Assembly (NCBI RefSeq): GCF_041449215.1
Contig: NZ_JBGNFV010000001.1
Span: 3,737,001-3,801,000 of the forward strand
Direction of reading: 5' to 3'
Source: Roseivirga sp. BDSF3-8
GTDB lineage: Bacteria > Bacteroidota > Bacteroidia > Cytophagales > Cyclobacteriaceae
Length of the DNA: 64,000 nucleotides
Made by a program: the position numbers and the translations under genes. The notes beneath the pieces are model-generated. The model ran no database searches. It was not told the DNA's origin and saw only the letters and a list, made by a program, of their open reading frames with translations. Within the stretch, counting starts at the first letter, position 1. The number at the start of each line of letters is the position of its first letter. Below are positions 60,247 through 64,000 of this stretch, piece by piece.

Positions 60247-63200
60247 ATGACAGAAACCCCCAGCCCTAAAAGCTTAAGAAAAATGGAAAAGGACAAAAAC
60301 AGCATTGCCGTCATAGGCATGAGTGGCCGCTTCCCGATGGCTGCTGATCTGAAGGCATTCTTTCGCAACTTACGCGAAGGAAAGGACTGTGTCCGTTCCG
60401 TTTCGGTCAGCCGCCTGGCAGACGCCCGGCTTGAATCCGGAAAAGCCTACCAGCCTGCCGGCTTTATCGATGAAGTCGATGGGTTTGATCATGGGTTCTT
60501 CGGCCTTTCCCGGCATGATGCGGTAGCCATGGACCCCATGCAGCGGCTGGCACTGGAGCTGGCCTGTGAGGCTATAGAGGATGCCGGGTATCCGGTAGAT
60601 GAAAAGGCAGGGTCGGCCATCGCCATCTATGCGGCTGCCAACAGCTACAGCGAGTACTACAATCAGGTGATCGGGACCTCAGATGACCCTGCTGCTGTTA
60701 CAGGCAACCTCACCTCCATGCTGGCGGGGCGCATAGCCCACTTACTGGATCTTACCGGCCCGGCACTTATGATAGACACTGCCTGCTCCTCAGCGCTGGT
60801 AGCTGTATATGAAGCAATGGGACGCATACGGTTAGGAGATGCTGATGAGGCGCTGGTGGGTGCCGTAAACCTGGTGCATCAATTTCCCGAAGGGGGAAAA
60901 GGCCTGGGTACGACTATGGGCATAGGAGCTGGCGACGGCCGGTCAAAGACCTTTGACGAAAATGCAGACGGTACCGGCTTTGGAGAGGGAGGGAGCTTCC
61001 TATACCTCAAACGGCTGGATAAGGCCCTGGCCGATGGGAACCGCATTCATGCCGTATTGGCCGGGGGAGCTACCAATCAGGATGGTGGCAGGTCTAACGG
61101 CCTCACAGCCCCCAGCCCGGTAGCACAGACAGAGGTGATACGGAAGGCCTGGGAACGCGCCGGAGTAGACCCTGAGCAGATAAGCTACATAGAAGCCCAC
61201 GGAACAGGCACCAAGCTGGGTGACCCTATCGAAATACAAGGAATCAACGATGCTTTTTCCACCTATACCGGCCGGAAAAGGTTTTGCCGCATTGGCTCCG
61301 TAAAGTCCAACATCGGGCACCTAGACCTGGCTGCCGGTATGGCCGGTCTCTGCAAAGTGATATTGGGACTGAAGCATAAAACCCTCTTTCCAAGCCTGCA
61401 TTTTAAGACTGCGAATCCACTCATAGATTTTGATAATGCAGCCGTACAGGTGTGTACGGAAACTGGCCCCTGGGAAGGCCGCCACCCCCTTCATGCGGGC
61501 ATTAGCGCATTTGGCCTCAGCGGTACCAATGCCCACCTGGTAGTCAGTGAAGCTCCGCCTCAGTCTGAGCCTGCATCCGCTGCCGGTGGTCCGTACATGC
61601 TGAAGCTTTCCGCACGTTCTGCTGCTTCGCTTATGGCCTACTCCCGCTCAGTCTTTGAGAGGCTGGAAGAGGAAACCAGCCCCGAGGCCTTCGAAAATAT
61701 GTTGTATACGCTCAACCGTGGCCGGGGGGACTATAACTACCGGGTAGCACTATATGCCCCGGACCGCAGGAGCCTGCTTCAGCAGGCAGGAGCCCTGACT
61801 ACCGACCGTATATGCCAGCCTGGAGAAAAACAGCCGGGTAATAGCGACATCGTCTGGTTACTATCCGGGCAGCAGGCCGAAGTGGAGGAGATCAGGCAGC
61901 AAATCAATGCCCTGAAGAAGTATACAGTAGCTGCCGGCGTGATTTCCAGCCTGGAGGCTATGAGTAAACCGGAAAGCTGGAACCGCCTTCAGGTAGAGTT
62001 TGCCCTGCTGCTGGGGCTGTCACGCCTTTGGGAAAGTACGTGTGGCAAGGCACCGGTTATCATAGCAGCAGGGGCGGGCAGAGTGGTAAGAACTGTCCTT
62101 TCAGGAGAAAAGTCTGCCACCGAAGCCTTTACCATTCTTGATAACCCGGCCACCAATGTGAGTCCGGCCGATGAAAAGAAGGTACAGGCGGCAATCACCA
62201 AGCTCTGCGAAAGTAAACAGCCCCTGTTCCTGGATATGGGAAGCAGTGGCGCCCTCGCTCATCTGGTAGAGCACATGACGATAGGCGAGACGGGTTCACC
62301 GGTAGTAAAATACGGTATGGGACACTGTGGCCCGGAAGAAACAATGGCCGGTCTGTATGAAGCGGGACTTTCAATTAGCTGGAAAAATTATTATTCAGGC
62401 AGAAACCACCGTGTGACGGATGCCCCGACGTATGCTTTTGACAGAGTGCGCTGCTGGCCGTTTGAAAAAGCAGACCCACTCACTGAAGAAGTGTCCCGGT
62501 ATCTGTACGAGCTTAGTTATCAGGAAGGTGAAAAATCAGCAGTTGAGACCTTACCCGAAAGGAGCCTGCTGCTTACCTGGGATGGGCAACGCAAAGGGCA
62601 GGCTTATGCAGAAGTTCCTGGTACCCATATGATAAGCCTGCAGTCAGGTAAAACGAACAATGAAAATAAGTCGCAGCTAATGAAGGGGCTGCAGCAGGCT
62701 CCCGGAGTTATCCGGATCATGGTACCGGGTGCCGGTGACCTCGCCGGTCGGCTGCATGACACCGGCTCCTGCGTAAAAGCACTTATCGAAGGGGGGCTGG
62801 ATAAGGCCACCCCTGTAGTCCTGCACACTACGGGTGCCATGGCAGCAGGTGATGAACTGCCAGACCCTGATCAGGCTGCCATTGCTGGGTACTGGAAGGG
62901 GCTTATGTCGGATTATCCGGCTTATGACCTGAGATTAATCGACGAACCCTCATCCGACATAAGTACGGATGAAGTCGAAGCTATTACCCGCCACACAAAA
63001 GGCCGTGAACCTGCCCTTGCTGCGTGGCGCCGGGGAAAGATCTGTTTCCCTGTTATCAATCGTCTGAAAAGGGGTAACTATAATAAACTCCCACTGGCCG
63101 GAAGCACGACTGATGAGCTTTTCCTTATTACCGGCGGACTCAGCGGCATAGGCTTTCAAACGGCCCGCTACCTGGCCCGGCCTGGCAGGGAACTGATCAT

Positions 63201-64000
63201 TATAGGCAGGACTTTACTGCCTCATCGCAACAAGTGGTCTGACCATCAGGAGGTTAGGGAGATAAAAGATCGTATTGACCGGATCATAGAACTGGAAGCT
63301 GCCGGCGCTACAGTAAGCTATCTGGGCTTTAACCTGGGTCGCCAAACTGACTGGAACGAAGTAGCTGCACTCATAGCTGCATCCGCCAGGCCCTTTTCCG
63401 GCATCATTCACGCCGCAGGTGTAGCATGGATGGGAGAGGGGGCAGACCAGCATACAGAGGATATGCTGGAACCCAAGCAGACCGGCACTGCGTGGTTACT
63501 GGAGCAGCTTATGGCCACGGGCCCCCGTCTGTTTATTTGCTACAGTTCCATGAATGCGATAGTGCCTCAAAAGCTTAGCGCAGCTTATGCAGCCGCCAAT
63601 ACATGGCAGGATGCTGCCATGCAGACCGCTGAGGCAAAAGGTTGTCAGTTCATAAGCATTAACTGGCCCGGCTGGCAGTCTCAGGATGATATGGACAACG
63701 GAGCCTTAGCTATTAATAAAGGCCTCAGAGCACTGGAACTTGCCATTGCTTCAGGCCGGAGGCAGGTGCTCGTTTCCCATCAGGATATTGAAGCTTTCGG
63801 GGACAATCCTTTCTTCATTTTTGATAAAAAAGAAGGGCAGGAGTCCTCAATAACATCCGCCCCCGTCATAACGGCCAAAGCAGGCTGGACAACTACTGAA
63901 TCGGCTATACTTGGTGTATGGGCAGAGGTGTTAGGGACTACTGATTTCAGCAAATCAGACGATTTTTTCTCTGTAGGGGGACACTCGCTAAACGGTGCCC
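60247..64000 (+). CDS. Type I PKS module, 3' end outside window
   Basis: Starts at ATG 60247 (a second ATG at 60283 is possible), 6 bases past the NRPS stop, and stays open to the window edge (1,251 codons). The ketosynthase (about 17-438) has the full triad C180 (DTACSS), H318 (EAHGTGT) and H358 (NIGH). After the linker comes a short acyltransferase-like remnant (about 530-660) without the GHSxG nucleophile motif. Next is a ketoreductase (about 830-1160) with TGGLSGIG (962-969) and S1101, Y1114, N1118; the LDD marker of B-type KRs is not seen. A carrier domain follows with GGHSL (Ser1247). The KS would elongate the Thr-bound chain with a C2 unit supplied by an acyltransferase in trans, and KR would reduce the beta-keto group. 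Confidence 0.92.
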   Translation, partial: MTETPSPKSLRKMEKDKNSIAVIGMSGRFPMAADLKAFFRNLREGKDCVRSVSVSRLADARLESGKAYQPAGFIDEVDGFDHGFFGLSRHDAVAMDPMQRLALELACEAIEDAGYPVDEKAGSAIAIYAAANSYSEYYNQVIGTSDDPAAVTGNLTSMLAGRIAHLLDLTGPALMIDTACSSALVAVYEAMGRIRLGDADEALVGAVNLVHQFPEGGKGLGTTMGIGAGDGRSKTFDENADGTGFGEGGSFLYLKRLDKALADGNRIHAVLAGGATNQDGGRSNGLTAPSPVAQTEVIRKAWERAGVDPEQISYIEAHGTGTKLGDPIEIQGINDAFSTYTGRKRFCRIGSVKSNIGHLDLAAGMAGLCKVILGLKHKTLFPSLHFKTANPLIDFDNAAVQVCTETGPWEGRHPLHAGISAFGLSGTNAHLVVSEAPPQSEPASAAGGPYMLKLSARSAASLMAYSRSVFERLEEETSPEAFENMLYTLNRGRGDYNYRVALYAPDRRSLLQQAGALTTDRICQPGEKQPGNSDIVWLLSGQQAEVEEIRQQINALKKYTVAAGVISSLEAMSKPESWNRLQVEFALLLGLSRLWESTCGKAPVIIAAGAGRVVRTVLSGEKSATEAFTILDNPATNVSPADEKKVQAAITKLCESKQPLFLDMGSSGALAHLVEHMTIGETGSPVVKYGMGHCGPEETMAGLYEAGLSISWKNYYSGRNHRVTDAPTYAFDRVRCWPFEKADPLTEEVSRYLYELSYQEGEKSAVETLPERSLLLTWDGQRKGQAYAEVPGTHMISLQSGKTNNENKSQLMKGLQQAPGVIRIMVPGAGDLAGRLHDTGSCVKALIEGGLDKATPVVLHTTGAMAAGDELPDPDQAAIAGYWKGLMSDYPAYDLRLIDEPSSDISTDEVEAITRHTKGREPALAAWRRGKICFPVINRLKRGNYNKLPLAGSTTDELFLITGGLSGIGFQTARYLARPGRELIIIGRTLLPHRNKWSDHQEVREIKDRIDRIIELEAAGATVSYLGFNLGRQTDWNEVAALIAASARPFSGIIHAAGVAWMGEGADQHTEDMLEPKQTGTAWLLEQLMATGPRLFICYSSMNAIVPQKLSAAYAAANTWQDAAMQTAEAKGCQFISINWPGWQSQDDMDNGALAINKGLRALELAIASGRRQVLVSHQDIEAFGDNPFFIFDKKEGQESSITSAPVITAKAGWTTTESAILGVWAEVLGTTDFSKSDDFFSVGGHSLNGA

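Noticed and set aside
1-64000. CRISPR arrays, tRNA and rRNA genes, riboswitches, prophage
   Set aside because: I looked for regularly spaced repeats, cloverleaf-like sequences, conserved riboswitch cores and phage structural genes and saw none that I could support by eye.

Overview
The window reads as chromosomal DNA of a Bacteroidota bacterium, most likely of the order Cytophagales. The signs are a PorP/SprF-family outer-membrane protein beside a secreted protein with a type B (CHU_C-like) type IX secretion sorting domain, LVIVD-repeat lipoproteins, a DUF4142 lipoprotein, a Bacteroidota-style LptD, CtlX, and lysyl-tRNA synthetase with a C-terminal extension. This is inferred from protein families; no rRNA or tRNA gene was seen.

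Layout. 1-8.8 kb: end of a TPR protein, the two methylmalonyl-CoA mutase subunits, dnaA, a small MITE-like element carrying two matching hairpins, and an HtrA protease. 8.9-13 kb: GH3-family enzyme, dxr and rseP in one direction. 13-19.3 kb: DUF423 protein and a type IX secretion trio on the minus strand. 19.7-24.8 kb: lysS, AarF kinase, TetR-like regulator, a predicted halotyrosine dehalogenase and a small acidic protein. 24.8-26.6 kb: a complete IS1182-family insertion sequence. 26.6-37.9 kb: mostly minus-strand housekeeping and envelope genes (ctlX, hisIE, lipoproteins, PAS protein, App1-like phosphatase, SirB1-like protein, acyl-CoA carboxylase beta, MlaD, amidase), plus an HD-domain pseudogene with two amber codons. 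38-42.8 kb: lptD, TPR lipoprotein, AI-2E-family transporter.

42.8-64 kb is an accessory region. An AT-rich, gene-poor stretch with an IS-end relic leads into a decayed flavin-dependent halogenase, then a tryptophan 2,3-dioxygenase-like gene, a MacB/FtsX-type permease, and a hybrid assembly line. The 3,927-residue NRPS reads FAAL-ACP / C-A-PCP / C-FkbH-PCP / C-A-PCP. A PKS follows 6 bases downstream (KS, degenerate AT remnant, KR, ACP) and runs off the right edge. The adenylation pocket residues read as DTESIGTVCK (basic amino acid, Lys/Orn-like) and DFWNIGMVHK (threonine). The predicted product starts as fatty acyl, basic residue, glycerate-derived unit, Thr, then a ketide extension. The C-FkbH-PCP module and the AT-less PKS module are the most unusual biology here; the dead halogenase suggests that an ancestral cluster also halogenated an aromatic substrate.

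Functions are assigned from motifs and remembered family features only; no database search was run.
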